This document shows positions 23,931 through 34,264 of a stretch of DNA of 64,000 bases, piece after piece (the first letter of the stretch is position 1; each line of letters starts with the position of its first letter). Under the pieces are notes generated by a model. That model was not told the origin of the DNA. It did no database searches and saw nothing but the letters and a program-made list of their open reading frames with translations. This stretch comes from Dromiciops gliroides (lineage: Eukaryota > Chordata > Mammalia > Microbiotheria > Microbiotheriidae): positions 305,619,468-305,683,467 of the forward strand of contig NC_057861.1 in assembly GCF_019393635.1 (NCBI RefSeq). Reading direction: 5' to 3'. Position numbers and translations under genes: made by a program.

Positions 23931-24660
23931 AGTCTATATGTCTGGAGGTTCTTAGATTTCCCTCTCTCTTGACAAAAGTTATATCTGTGGCATAAGAACC
24001 ATAAGTAGGAGTTTTTTCATTGGAAACAAAAACCCATAGGTGTGGGGAATACAGGAGGGTAATAGTTGGACAATGGTCTTGTGGAAAACAGTAGAACCAT
24101 GAGTGTGGTGATCCTAGGATAGGGGCATCCAATCACCTTAGAATACTTATCCTTATCACTGTGGGAGGAAGGTGAATCCCAAGAGAAGAGAGTCACTGCA
24201 ACAGGACCTGAGTTTAGTAGTGTGGTGCTGGAGGATGGAGCATAGGGGAAAAGCAACCTCCTGTGTATTATGGGGAGGAAGTTCATCTCCCCTCCCCCAG
24301 AGAATGAGCCACTGCATATCAATAACCTGGAAGAGTCTTAGTTGCTTTGTCCCAATTATAACTCTATGAAGTGTGATAGGAATGAATTATAAAACCTACC
24401 CTTAAGGTATTAAACAACTGTGCCCACTGAAGCACTTTAGACAGTTTTCCCCCTTAATTTATTCCTTGATGTTATAGACAGACAATTTCCAAATGTTCTC
24501 TACCCACTTCTTTAGGTAAGAAATGAACACAACATCACTACCATGCTTCTGGATGTGTTTTCGTTCTGAGTATAATATTAGCCAAACTTTAAGTGAAAAC
24601 ATCTTTATAATGCATTCATTCCAAAGGTACAATTTGATTTGTTCTTTTTCTTGGACATAT
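23931..24660. other. unassigned stretch
   Basis: About 730 bp with no recognised gene or repeat. Open frames on both strands up to 101 codons lack any recognisable motif. Confidence 0.35.
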
Positions 24661-24667
24661 CCATTTA

Positions 24668-24800
24668 TGGAGTCATAGAATTTAGAATGTTAGGTCCAGA
24701 AAGAACTTGCAAGATGAACTGATCTAACACCCTCATTTTTGAGATGAGTAAAGGAAGGCCTAGAGAAGAAAAGCGATTTATCCAAAGTCCTGCACAGATC
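24668..24800 (-). mobile_element. MIR-related fragment, reverse
   Basis: Resembles the 'GGTCCAGAAAGAACTTG ... GAGATGAGTAAAGGAAGGCC' block of old reverse MIR-type elements, diverged. Confidence 0.55.
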
Positions 24801-25264
24801 AAGGGAGGCAATAAGATAACAGATATTAAATATATTTCCAGGCCTATATTTGAAGCCTTTCCATCTTGGAATTGGGGAAAAGACTTGACTTGCCAGAGCT
24901 TTCATTTGGTCACATGAGAGAAATGATTACTTTTTTGTATTAATAACTGATTATTAATTGAGATTAAGATTTTCTCTATTCCTCATTCAGAAATTAAACC
25001 CTGTAGGTTATTCAGCCAATCTCTGAAGGACTTTGCTGATAGATGAGATTGCTCAAGTCCTTGGGGTACATGCTTTTTGACTTTGGGCTTCTTAAACATC
25101 CAAAGACCCTCATGGTTCATTTTTGGTCCCCAAAAGTGTCACTGGCCTCTTTTATTAATTATTAGCTAGCCATAAATAATAAAATTATTAATTCTCCAGA
25201 AATTATGTCTCTCAGACTTTTCATATATCACAAAACTTGCATTTGAAAACTCAGGGACATTTCC
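24801..25264. other. unassigned stretch
   Basis: No gene or named repeat. Confidence 0.35.
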
Positions 25265-25405
25265 ACAAGTCCAAATCTTGCCTAAGACACATTCTCACTG
25301 TGTGACCCTTGGCTAGTCATTTAACATTGCTTAGCCTTGCTTTCCTCATGTGTAAAATGAAGGAGTTAGACTCCTCATAGTCTATGATCTTATGCTCCTT
25401 TATGT
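25265..25405 (+). mobile_element. MIR
   Basis: CACTGTGTGACCCTTGGCTA, then CTTTCCTCATGTGTAAAATG and the downstream block, in forward MIR order. Confidence 0.75.
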
Positions 25406-25574
25406 AGTAAATGCAGTTAGCCATCTTTACAAAGAGGGAAGCAGTTTAAAAACTGGTACCTCATAACTAGCACCATCTGAGTCCTTATGCTAATGATGTG
25501 CCTTTCCAGGGACATGATTTAATCTGTCATATGTCTTTATCCATGTAACCATGAGCTGTTTGCTGATGGGCTCT

Positions 25575-26285
25575 TTGAATTACTCAATCATGGAATCTCA
25601 GCATGATGGAGATAGAAGGAACCTTGGAAGTCCTCTAGTCTGACTTCCTCATTCTACAGATGGGGAAATTAAGACCTATGTGGTAAAAAGTTTTTTAACA
25701 GTCGGTTCGCGAATACGGAAAGACGCCAGTTTTTAAAGGACCACCCTTTCGGGGAGGAGACCGACGGCCATGCACGGGCTACGCACGTCAGCCTGGAGTG
25801 CGAGCTTAAAAGGCAAGGAGAGAATGGAAGTGGGATCTCTTGCCTGCTCTCCTGGTCCGATGACTGGCGCGACACATAGACATACGCCGACTGAAGTTGG
25901 ACGTGACCCGGCTCGCCGTTAGCAGCATGTGCTTGACTCGGCTCGGCTCTCTCCCCACAAAGGTGGCCTTGGGTTTTTGGTGAGTTTTATATGGAATATA
26001 GACTAAGCTTAGACTTAAGACTATTTGTTTGTATTTCTATTTTCCTATCCCTCTAATCAACATCACCTGGTAACTACCACACAATAAAAGCTCTAACTGG
26101 AGACCAGAAGTTTCTTCCATTTACTAGTCTGGGAGATAAATGTAAGGGAAAGGTTAAAGAGGGGAGGTTAATGCTCAGTATCCAGTTTTAAATCTCACAC
26201 CTAGCAATGTTAAGTGAGTTGCCCAAAGTCCCAGAAGTAGTAAAAGACAACACCAAGGCTAGAAGCTGGGTCTTTTTATTTCCAG
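25575..26285 (-). mobile_element. MIR-type SINE split by a solo LTR
   Basis: The left part (25575-25678) contains ACTTCCTCATTCTACAGATG and GGGGAAATTAAGACCTA. The right part resumes at 26200 with CCTAGCAATGTTAAGTGAGT and TTGCCCAAAGTCCC. The two halves join perfectly if the LTR and one copy of CCTA are removed. Confidence 0.75.
25679..26199 (+). mobile_element. solo LTR, CpG-dense (fossil)
   Basis: 521 bp with TGTGG...TCACA ends and a 4-bp TSD CCTA at 25675-25678 and 26200-26203, inserted into a MIR. A polyadenylation signal AATAAA at 26083-26088 sets plus orientation. About 23 CpG dinucleotides lie between 25700 and 25950, while the surrounding DNA has almost none. The 4-bp TSD suggests a class I (gamma-like) element. 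No internal region or partner LTR lies nearby, so it looks like an LTR-LTR recombinant. CpG retention hints at a young age or an unmethylated state. Confidence 0.85.
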
Positions 26286-26437
26286 TATGGGGTTCTATGT
26301 TATGATGTGTTATTGAAAAGCCTTGTTTTTAAACATAAATTTGTAAATAAAATCACATTTTCAGTGGACTAAGTGACTTTGCTATTTAAAGGATTCCTAT
26401 GGTGAGTTCTTTTTCTTCTAACTAATGGGATTTTATT

Positions 26438-27172
26438 TTTAAAATAGTATTTTATTTTTACCTATTACATGTAAAGATAGATTTTTTTTTTTAGGCAATG
26501 GGGGTTAAGTGACTTGCCCACAGTCACACAGCTAGTAAGTGTCAAGTGTCTGAGGCCGGATTTGAACTCAGGTACTCCTGAATCCAGGGCCGGTGCTTTA
26601 ACCACTACACCATCTAGCTGCCCCCTAAAGATAGATTTTAACATTAATTTTGGTAAGATTTTGAGTTCCAAATTTTTCTCCCACCCTCTCTTCCCTCCTC
26701 CCTCTTGAAGCCAGCAAGCAATCTGATATAGGTTATACATTACACTCATGTTAAACATATTTCCACATGTCATGTTGTAAGGGGAAAATCAGAACAAAAG
26801 GGAAAAATGCAAGAAAGAATAAACAACAACAACAACAAAAAGCAACAACAAAAGTGAAGTGCTTCAATCTGCATTCAGATTCCATAGTTCTGAATGGAGA
26901 GCATTTTCCATCATGAGTATTGCTGAGAAGACCCAAGTCTATCACAGATAATCATCAAACAAAGTTACTGTTACTGTGTACAATGTTCTCTTGGTTCTGC
27001 TCATTTCACTCAGCTTCAATTCATGTAGGTCTTTACAGGTTTCTCTGAAATCTGCCTGCTCATCATTTCTTACAGAACAATAGTATTCTATTACATTCAT
27101 AATACCACAACTTTAGCAATTCCCCAGTTGATAGGTATCCACTCAGTTTCAAGTTCTTTGCCATAAAGGAAT
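26438..27172 (-). mobile_element. 5'-truncated L1 3' end, reverse
   Basis: Reverse of the marsupial L1 3' region: CCAGCAAGCAATCTGATATA, then CACTCAGCTTCAATTCATGT and CAGTTTCAAGTTCTTTGCCA. A SINE splits it near its 3' end. Confidence 0.85.
26486..26625 (-). mobile_element. tRNA-derived SINE
   Basis: Reverse copy with a perfect 14-bp TSD TAAAGATAGATTTT at 26472-26485 and 26626-26639, nested in the L1 3' UTR. Confidence 0.96.
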
Positions 27173-27202
27173 CTTCTCTGGTTTTCTTTAAGATTCAGTT
27201 TA

Positions 27203-27343
27203 GGTGACAGCTAGGTGGCACAGTGGATAAAGCACCAGCCCAGAATTCAGGAGGACTTGAGTTCAAATTTGACCTCAGATACTTGACACTTACTAGTTGT
27301 GTGACCCTGGGCAAATTACTTAACCCTTGTTGCCCCACAAAAA
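27203..27343 (+). mobile_element. tRNA-derived SINE
   Basis: Full copy with a 12-bp TSD AGATTCAGTTTA at 27191-27202 and 27344-27355, inside the L2. Confidence 0.95.
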
Positions 27344-27449
27344 AGATTCAGTTTAAATCTCATCTCTTGCAAGAAGCCTTTCCTACTTTTCCCAGGAGCT
27401 GGCCTTCCCTCTGAGCTTTGTGTCATTTGAAATTATATGGGGGTGCCTG

Positions 27450-28229
27450 TCTCTGTTCTAGGTTTTAGGGAAAATTAGCTCGGGCTTCTAATATATTGCT
27501 ACTTATGAATTGGAGGCTTTAGCATCAGTTTTGGGCAGTAAGCATTTATTAAATCATATTAAATGTTAGTAAAGAGAGAGCACATGGCTCCAAAAGTTCA
27601 GAAGCCCTACATACCTAGGAGAGAGGGGAGAGAGAGTGGGCCATGTGGCTTCCTCCTTCAGTGTCCCAGACCAAGAAAGAGAGGGCAGTATGGCTGTCTT
27701 ATCCAACATCCCAGGCTGAGAGAATGTGTGTGAGAGCCTAAGCTCCCTGCTGGGTCTGGAGGAGAGGTGACCTTTACACACTGCTCAAAGCTAATTGGCT
27801 AGCATCATTCAAATCTATTGGTTTACTGGACTTGAGGGTGGTCCATGAGCTGTACATACTGAGGTCAGAGTCCGGAGGACAGACCCTCTGGGTGGAAAGG
27901 CTTTCAGGTAGGTGTGGTTTTAATTTCTATTGTCTCTATTCTGAGTCTAAAGTCCAATCTTTACTGACTCTGGGCTGGCCTTAAAAAAGGTCAGGCAAGG
28001 CAGCTAGGTGGTGCAGTGGATAGGGCACCAGCCCTGGATTCAGGAGGACTTGAATTCAAATATGACCTCAGACACTTAACATTTACTAGCTGTGTGACCC
28101 CGGGCAAGTCAGTTAACCCCACTTGCCTCACCAAAAAAAAGAAAGAAAGAAAGGTCAGGTGAGGCTCCTTGGTTAGCCCCTCAAGTGGAGTGGGGCTTCT
28201 GAGACCACAAAACCCATTATTTTCTCACA
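27450..28229 (-). mobile_element. solo LTR, reverse (fossil), with SINE inside
   Basis: On the minus strand it begins TGTGAGAAAATAATGGG and carries AATAAA (plus-strand TTTATT at 27545-27550) about 95 bp before its end, as an LTR should. It is flanked by CCTG at 27446-27449 and 28230-28233. Removing it and one CCTG restores a continuous L2. The terminal bases at the left are not the canonical CA, so that boundary is less certain. It is older than the LTR at 25679, judging by low CpG and the SINE inserted in it. Confidence 0.65.
27996..28149 (+). mobile_element. tRNA-derived SINE
   Basis: Inserted in the reverse solo LTR, with TSD AAAGGTCAGG at 27986-27995 and 28150-28159. Confidence 0.93.
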
Positions 28230-28400
28230 CCTGTGTATGTGTACATAGGTTTTTCTTGCATATTGTCTCCCCCATTAGAATATGAGCTTTTTGAAGGCAG
28301 GGGCTTTGATTTTTGCCTTTCTTTGTATCCCTAGTGTTAAGCATGGTATTTGGTAAGTAGTAATCACTTAATAAATATGTGTTGATTAAAATTGATCATT

Positions 28401-28659
28401 AAAAATCCTATGGTGAATCTTTCTTTAAGCTTTTAACCTAGTAGATGTGAAACTGCAGACCATCTGGCCATGCTTCATACCCCATCTACCCAGCAATCTT
28501 GCCATCCATTCTGCTACTGCCCACATACTAAAGACAGTATGTTTGTGTGTGTGGGGGGGTTGATTTCCAGCCTCACTCTGGGCACAGTAATCAAATCTTC
28601 AGTACTGTTATTCCTAGAAAGGGTTTGTCAATAAACTGCCCTTTATATCAACTCACCAT
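28401..28659. other. unassigned stretch
   Basis: No gene; short (GT)/(G)n near 28541-28558. Confidence 0.35.
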
Positions 28660-28800
28660 CCCTGTGACTCAACCAAATATACCCTTCCCTGGTAACTACT
28701 CCATATATGAGTTGTCTTTCCCTATTAGAATATAAGCTCCTTGAGGGCATTCTTCAGTACTAGTGGCTCAGTGCTTGGTGCATAATGTGTTAAGGAATGC
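28660..28800 (+). mobile_element. L2 3' end fragment
   Basis: ATTAGAATATAAGCTCCTTG followed by GCTTGGTGCATAATG is the diverged L2 3' tail. Confidence 0.65.
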
Positions 28801-28953
28801 TTTTTAAAAAAATTAATTTGTTTATTTAAACTGTGGTGGCACAGGGCAAAAACAACTTGGGCTAGGTCTCAGGAAATCTCAATCCTAATGTCACTTCTGT
28901 ACTAATTACATGGTCAAAACACTTGACCTGTCTGGGTCTCAGTTTCCTCTTGT

Positions 28954-28970
28954 GAAAATGAGGGAATTGA
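28954..28970 (+). repeat. target-site duplication, left copy
   Basis: GAAAATGAGGGAATTGA, 17 bp, identical to 30482-30498. The site TG/AAAATG is close to the L1 endonuclease preference (TT/AAAA). Confidence 0.95.
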
Positions 28971-29031
28971 ATTCGCTCCGCGGCAGAGCCAACTCTCGCA
29001 TCCAGGGAAGAAGCGTCCAGCCCGCCCAGCC

Positions 29032-30225
29032 ATGGCTCTGCTCAGAGGGGTATACATAGTTGCTGCCAAGCGAACCCCCTTTGGGGCCTTTGGAGGTGCC
29101 CTGAAGGATTTCACAGCCACTGATCTGACCGAATTGGCTGCCAAGGCTGCCCTGTCTGCTGGCAAAGTCCCTCCAGAAATTATTGACAGTGTGATTGTGG
29201 GCAACGTCGCACAGAGTTCTTCAGATGCTATGTACCTGTCAAGGCATGTTGGTTTGCGTGTGGGAGTTCCCCAGGCCACCCCAGCTCTCACAGTAAATAG
29301 GCTTTGTGGTTCTGGCTTCCAGTCTATTGTCAATGGATGTCAGGAAATTTGTGTCAAAGATGCTGAATTGGTACTATGTGGAGGAACAGAAAATATGAGC
29401 CAGGCTCCCTATTGTGTCAGAAATATGCGCTTTGGAACCAGGTTGGGGACAGACCTCAAGCTAGAAGACAGTTTGTGGACAGCGCTGACTGATCAGCATA
29501 TTAAAACCCCCATGGCAATCACTGCTGAGAATCTTGCTGCAAAACACAAAATAAGCAGAGAAACCTGTGACAAATACGCTTTGCAGTCACAACAAAGGTG
29601 GAAAGCTGCTAATGATGCTGGCTACTTTGATAATGAAATGGTACCAATTGAAGTGAAAACAAAAAAAGGAAAAGAGATCATGCGAGTGGATGAACATGCC
29701 AGGTCCCAAACAACATTGCAAACATTGGCCAAGCTCCCTTCCGTCTTCAAGAAAGAGGGAACTGTTACTGCAGGAAATGCTTCGGGAGTGTCTGATGGAG
29801 CTGGAGCTGTGATCATAGCAAGTGAAGAAGCTGTTAAAAAGCATAACTTGACCCCACTTGCCAGAATTGTGGGCTACTTTACATCCGGATGTGATCCCAA
29901 TATCATGGGCATTGGTCCTGTTCCTGCCATCAGTGGAGCACTGAAAAGGTCAGGGCTGAGCCTGAAAGACATGGATTTGTTTGAAGTGAACGAAGCTTTT
30001 GCTGCACAGTATCTGGCAGTGGAAGAATCTTTGCAGCTTGACCCAAGTAAAACCAACGTGAATGGAGGGGCCATTGCCCTGGGCCACCCATTGGGAGCCT
30101 CTGGATCACGAATCACTGCTCATCTGGTTTATGAATTAAGACGTCGAAATGGAAAATATGGCGTTGGATCAGCTTGTATTGGTGGTGGCCAAGGTATTGC
30201 TCTTATCATTGAGAACACAGCTTGA
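29032..30225 (+). CDS. ACAA2: 3-ketoacyl-CoA thiolase, mitochondrial type: intact intronless retrocopy of ACAA2
   Basis: The frame encodes 397 residues, the same length as human ACAA2, which performs the last step of mitochondrial fatty-acid beta-oxidation (3-ketoacyl-CoA + CoA to acyl-CoA + acetyl-CoA) as a matrix homotetramer. Thiolase landmarks are all present: nucleophile Cys92 in NRLCGSGFQS, the EVNEAFA motif near residue 321, His352 in GHPLGASGS, and Cys382 in GSACIGGGQG. The N-terminus MALLRGVYIVAAKRTPFG matches the non-cleaved targeting region of ACAA2. The start ATG has purine at -3 and G at +4. The multi-exon parent gene must lie elsewhere, because this copy lacks introns and has a poly(A) tail and TSDs. 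No lesion was found in the frame, so it is either young or retained. Whether it is transcribed is unknown; no promoter of its own is visible, and the nearest CpG-rich DNA is the solo LTR about 2.8 kb upstream. It could be catalogued as ACAA2P or as a retrogene. Confidence 0.93.
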   Translation: MALLRGVYIVAAKRTPFGAFGGALKDFTATDLTELAAKAALSAGKVPPEIIDSVIVGNVAQSSSDAMYLSRHVGLRVGVPQATPALTVNRLCGSGFQSIVNGCQEICVKDAELVLCGGTENMSQAPYCVRNMRFGTRLGTDLKLEDSLWTALTDQHIKTPMAITAENLAAKHKISRETCDKYALQSQQRWKAANDAGYFDNEMVPIEVKTKKGKEIMRVDEHARSQTTLQTLAKLPSVFKKEGTVTAGNASGVSDGAGAVIIASEEAVKKHNLTPLARIVGYFTSGCDPNIMGIGPVPAISGALKRSGLSLKDMDLFEVNEAFAAQYLAVEESLQLDPSKTNVNGGAIALGHPLGASGSRITAHLVYELRRRNGKYGVGSACIGGGQGIALIIENTA

Positions 30226-30438
30226 AGATCCAAGGACGCAGCAACTAGAGTCCTTAGCCTGTAAATATTTATTTACTAAATTGTGTGAAAGAAAAATAAT
30301 AACCTTCACATAAGTTTCTGGCACTGACCCGGTGTTACCAAAAAAACTTCCAGTGGGCTTAGGGAGTGAAGACAGATGTGGATTCTGAGGATACTAAGGC
30401 AAAGAAATCCATTTATCCAGGATGTGTGCCCAGCCTAC

Positions 30439-30444
30439 AATAAA
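30439..30444 (+). terminator. polyadenylation signal of the ACAA2 retrocopy
   Basis: AATAAA 19 bases before the poly(A) tract, inherited from the source mRNA. Confidence 0.9.
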
Positions 30445-30481
30445 ACTTTTTCCAGATTTGGCAAAAAAAAAAAAAAAAAAA

Positions 30482-30498
30482 GAAAATGAGGGAATTGA
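30482..30498 (+). repeat. target-site duplication, right copy
   Basis: GAAAATGAGGGAATTGA, identical to 28954-28970. Confidence 0.95.
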
Positions 30499-30535
30499 TC
30501 TAGGTGAACTTCAAAGTTCTCTTCAGTTCTAAAAC

Positions 30536-30939
30536 TTTTTTTTTTAATTCTTTCTCAAATACTTACATCTGTCCGTTGGATTTTTATAGTCTGGTATTGC
30601 TTACCATTATTATTCTTTACCAGTATCATTTATCTACTACAAAAATAGAATAATTGATCTATTCCAAAAGATTCAAACTCAACTATAAAATATGGTTTCA
30701 GCTTAGAGTGACAATTTGAGAGAAAAAAGGCACCTTATGGTTTGCTCATACTCACTTGCAATCATGTACTTGACAATGAGGCAATAATACTTTTGAGAAA
30801 GAGTTCAGAGCCCTTCTCAAATACCTCTTATTCACCTGAAAATTGGAAGTTTCCCATGCTTTACGTGAGGAAGCTGCCAAGGATTTCACCAAAGATTCAT
30901 TTTCTGAGTTAGGAGGTTAAGAGCCTCATTGACATGGAG
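30536..30939. other. unassigned stretch
   Basis: No gene or named repeat seen. Confidence 0.35.
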
Positions 30940-30987
30940 GCAGAATTGTTTAATAGAAAGCACAGGAATCCTAGATTTGCTTCTCTT

Positions 30988-31536
30988 TATTTATTTATTT
31001 AGAATTTTTTTATTTTCCCAAATTATGTCAAAACAAATTGTAACATTGATTTTTATTTTGTGTTACAAATTCTCTTCCTCCCTCCCCACCCCCTTAAGAA
31101 CTCAAGCAATTCAATATAAGTTATACATGTGTAAGTCATGCAAAACATTTCCACATTATTCAGATTATGAAAGAAAACAGACAAAAAAACTTTAGAAAAA
31201 GGAACTAACAAAAAATTATGTTTCAATCTGTATTCAGATACCTTCAGTTATTTTGCTGTAGATGGATGACATTTTTCATATGTCCTTCAGAGTTGTCTCA
31301 GATCATTGTATTGCTGAAAATAACTAAGTCATTCACAGCCAATCATCTTTCAATATTACTGTTATTTTATATACAGTACATTTTATTTTACATAAGTTCA
31401 TGTAAGTCTTTCTAGGTTTTTCTGATAGCATCCTGCTCATCATTTTTTATAGTAAACTACATTTATATAGAAGTTCAAAGAGAGATTTCCTTACAGTAAA
31501 CCCATGAGGTTGATTATTGCAACAACAATAATAGAT

Positions 31537-31606
<70 letters not shown>

Positions 31607-31683
31607 GTACCTTATACCTAACAAAGGATTTTCTTCACAATAGCCCCCCAAAGTAAGTACTAGATATTTTATAATCATCATCT
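30988..31683 (-). mobile_element. L1 3' end insertion, reverse
   Basis: The left end is the reverse poly(A) (TATTTATTTATTTAG), followed by reverse L1 3' sequence to about 31460. Sequence from 31461 to the right TSD is less clear and contains an old MIR-like fragment and a microsatellite. TSDs are at 30972-30987 and 31684-31699. Confidence 0.75.
31540..31606. repeat. (TA)n(TG)n(TA)n microsatellite
   Basis: About 14 TA units, then 13 TG units, then a short TA run. Confidence 0.95.
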
Positions 31684-31830
31684 TAGATTTGCTTCTCTTA
31701 AAATGTCTGAGTGACATTGGACAATTCACCTGTCTCAACTTCAGTTTCCACAACTTAAAAAAAGAGGTTTAAATCGGCTGATCTCTGGAGTTCCTTCAAA
31801 CTCTAGATCTGTCTCCATTTCCTTTATTCC

Positions 31831-32290
31831 TCTTTGTCTTGATCCAGTGGTGATGATGCATTTTCTTTAAAAAAGATTCTACTTTTAAAATTTAATTTAC
31901 ACTAGTCTGCCTGGAGCAAGGAAGGCATGTAATAAACTTGGTGTCGATTTCATGTTTTACAGAAGTTTATAAAGCCTTTAAAAATCCACAACCAATTTCT
32001 ATGTTTTCACCATATCAGCATGGCAAATATTTTTCAGAAATGACTATACCCTAAATATTTTAATTCAGGCTATGAGGCTTAAGTAGAAATAGCTAAAACC
32101 CATCCTTCTCTCCTTTTCCACACCACTTCCTTATTTCCTGGCAGTATTCTCTAATCATTTCAGATGGAAGACAGTTGTCTTTCACTTATCAGCCCTCAGA
32201 ACTGCTTGCATTAATTATCCTTCCCTGTTCTCACTTTCCTGTTTCATTTCTGGGCATGAGGTTTATGTCTGTTCATTCTTTGTGACCTTT
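31831..32290. other. unassigned stretch
   Basis: No gene; no repeat named. Confidence 0.35.
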
Positions 32291-32306
32291 AAAATAACAA
32301 ATCACA

Positions 32307-32974
32307 AAGGGAAAAGGACCCACATGTACAAAAACATTTATAGCGGCTCTTTTTGTGGTGGCAAGGAATTGGAAATTGAGGGGTTGCCCATCAATTGGGG
32401 AATGGCTGAACAAGATATGGTATATGAATGTAATGGAATTATATTGTGCTGTAAGAAACGATGAGCAGGAGGAGTTCAGAGAAACCTGGAAGGATTTGCA
32501 TGAACTGATGATGAGTGAGATGAGCAGAACCAGAAGAACACTGTACACAGTATCATCAACATTATGTTTTGATCAACTGTGATAGACAAGATTCTTCTCA
32601 CCAATACAATGGTACAAGAAAGTTCCACAGGACACATGATGGAAAAGGCTCTCCAAATCCAGAAAAAAAAGGAACTGTGGAATATGGATGCTGATTGGAT
32701 CATACTATTTCTTTTGGTTTTGGTGCTGTTGTTTTTCTTTTTTAAGGTTTTTCCTTTTTACTTTGATTCTTCTCATATAACATGACTAATGCAGAAATGT
32801 GTTTGATGTTATTGTATATATCGTGGCAAAAATTAACCTATATAAGATTACCTGCTGTCTGGGGGGGGGAGGGAGGGAGAAAAAATTTGAAATTAGAAAT
32901 CTTATATAAACAAATGTTGAAAACTATCTCTACATGTAACTGTAAAATAATAAAATACTTTTATTTTTTAAAAA
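32307..32974 (+). mobile_element. 5'-truncated L1 (ORF2 C-terminus and 3' UTR)
   Basis: The start encodes the L1 ORF2p tail: 32355-32582 translates with VARNWKLRGCPSIGEWLNKI and WYMNVMELYCAV, like the L1 'WIKKMWYIYTMEYYSAIK' end. Then follows the L1 3' UTR with G-rich GGGGGGGGAGGGAGGGAG and AATAAAATAC. The approximate 12-bp TSD TAACAAATCACA (32295-32306) versus TAACAATTCACA (32977-32988) shows a truncated insertion. Confidence 0.88.
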
Positions 32975-33089
32975 AGTAACAATTCACACTTTATCTCACA
33001 AGTTGGGTGGATTACAAATCTCTCCCCAGGACCTTTCCAAAGCTCAGCTGAGAAGAGTAACTGAAGGGAATCATTGGTGTCAAATGTTC

Positions 33090-33235
33090 CTTGCCACTAC
33101 TTCATGTTTGACATTGACAGATCGCCTAACCACTCTGCATAACACTTTCCTCACCTGTAAAATGGAGACATTGGGTTAGATGATCTCTATGGTCCCCTTA
33201 AGCTCCTATAGTCAGATTCTAGGAGCAGATCAGAA
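33090..33235 (+). mobile_element. MIR
   Basis: TTTCCTCACCTGTAAAATGG then AGACATTGGGTTAGATGATC, the MIR 3' half. Confidence 0.75.
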
Positions 33236-34264
33236 GAATTCCAGCAAACACACATAAAATGTGTCTACATAAGGCAAGTGGCATTTTTTAGGAATGCTAT
33301 ATTATTGAACTCTAATGTATTTTTAATTTCTTTTGAATGTCTACATAGTAATCAAGAGAATGTTTGGCACTAAATACTGTAATCAGAGCATTCCTTGATG
33401 TTGGCCCACAGATGGCCTGAAAAGCAATCCCTAGAGTTATGCCTTAGGGCAGTAGTTTCCAATATTTTTCACTCTGTGAACCTCTTTCAACAATAAACAA
33501 AAATGTATCATGAATCCCCAGGGTAATTTCATATACTACTCACAATATTCTCTTATAGTTATTCATTATTGGCTCACAAAAATTATATTGGCAATTTTTT
33601 CAAAAGAGCTCCAAATTACAATTTGCATTACATAATTATAAACTATTATTTTATCTACAATTATAAAAACTCTAAAAACAAAATAATAAGGCTAATTACA
33701 AAATAATTGCAAATATTTTATGGGGGATATTCTGTAAGAATTAAAAGGAGTAATCCAGCAAGACCTCATATACTTACTAATATATGCGAAATTTAACATT
33801 AAATTTATTTTTACAAACTTTTGTTGAATACAAATAACATTTTTAATGAAATAGGCTACAGATGATTTTAAATCTTTTCATGCATTAAGTTTATTTCTGT
33901 ATTTTTATTTAAAACAAGAATAAAGTGAACATATTTGCTCATTCAAATACATGGTAGAAAAGTGGTGGGAGAATTTTACATGTTCTTTTGATGAGAAATG
34001 AAAATTTATTTTTAAAAAATTTTTAGCCAAAAATTTATGTGGCTGCCTGCCACTTTTGTATGATTCTTCTAGTACAAAATCCATTGATATGCCAATTAAA
34101 TTGTCATTTCAGCAGTCAGAGATATAAGTGACATATTAAAAGCATCGTGAATCTAATTTAATTTATTGGAAATTTCAGGAAAATATTCATTAGAAGTCAC
34201 TTCTAAAAATTTCACATAATTGTTGGTATTTTTCTTGACAGCCTGATCCAAAGATAGTTCATTT

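Larger units (their letters stand above)
27175..28400 (+). mobile_element. L2 3' region split by a SINE and a solo LTR
   Basis: L2 text runs to 27449 (TTGCAAGAAGCCTTTCCTAC) and resumes at 28230 (TGTCTCCCCCATTAGAATAT), ending with the L2 3' end ACTTAATAAATATGTGTTG. The interruption is the LTR at 27450-28229. Confidence 0.75.
28971..30481 (+). mobile_element. ACAA2: ACAA2 processed retrocopy (whole insertion)
   Basis: An L1-mediated retrocopy of a spliced mRNA: 61 bp of GC-rich 5' UTR, an uninterrupted reading frame with no introns, a 3' UTR with AATAAA at 30439-30444, and a 19-A tail at 30463-30481. It is bounded by perfect 17-bp TSDs. Almost complete 5' UTR and pure poly(A) indicate a full-length and fairly recent insertion. 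Confidence 0.96.
28855..30535 (+). mobile_element. MIR split by the ACAA2 retrocopy
   Basis: The left part ends with GTCTCAGTTTCCTCTTGTG and AAAATGAGGGAATTGA. The right part resumes after the poly(A) tract with the same AAAATGAGGGAATTGA and then TCTAGGTGAACTTCAAAG. Together they give the ordinary MIR 3' half. Confidence 0.85.
30940..31830 (+). mobile_element. MIR split by an L1 insertion
   Basis: The left part (to 30987) and right part (from 31684) share TAGATTTGCTTCTCTT as a 16-bp TSD. The right part continues with TGAGTGACATTGGACAATTC and TCAACTTCAGTTTCC, the MIR core and 3' half. Confidence 0.75.

Noticed and set aside
28914-29333. 139-codon minus-strand frame
   Set aside because: Antisense shadow of the ACAA2 retrocopy.
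32355-32582. 75-codon plus-strand frame
   Set aside because: C-terminal end of L1 ORF2 in a truncated L1; not a host gene.
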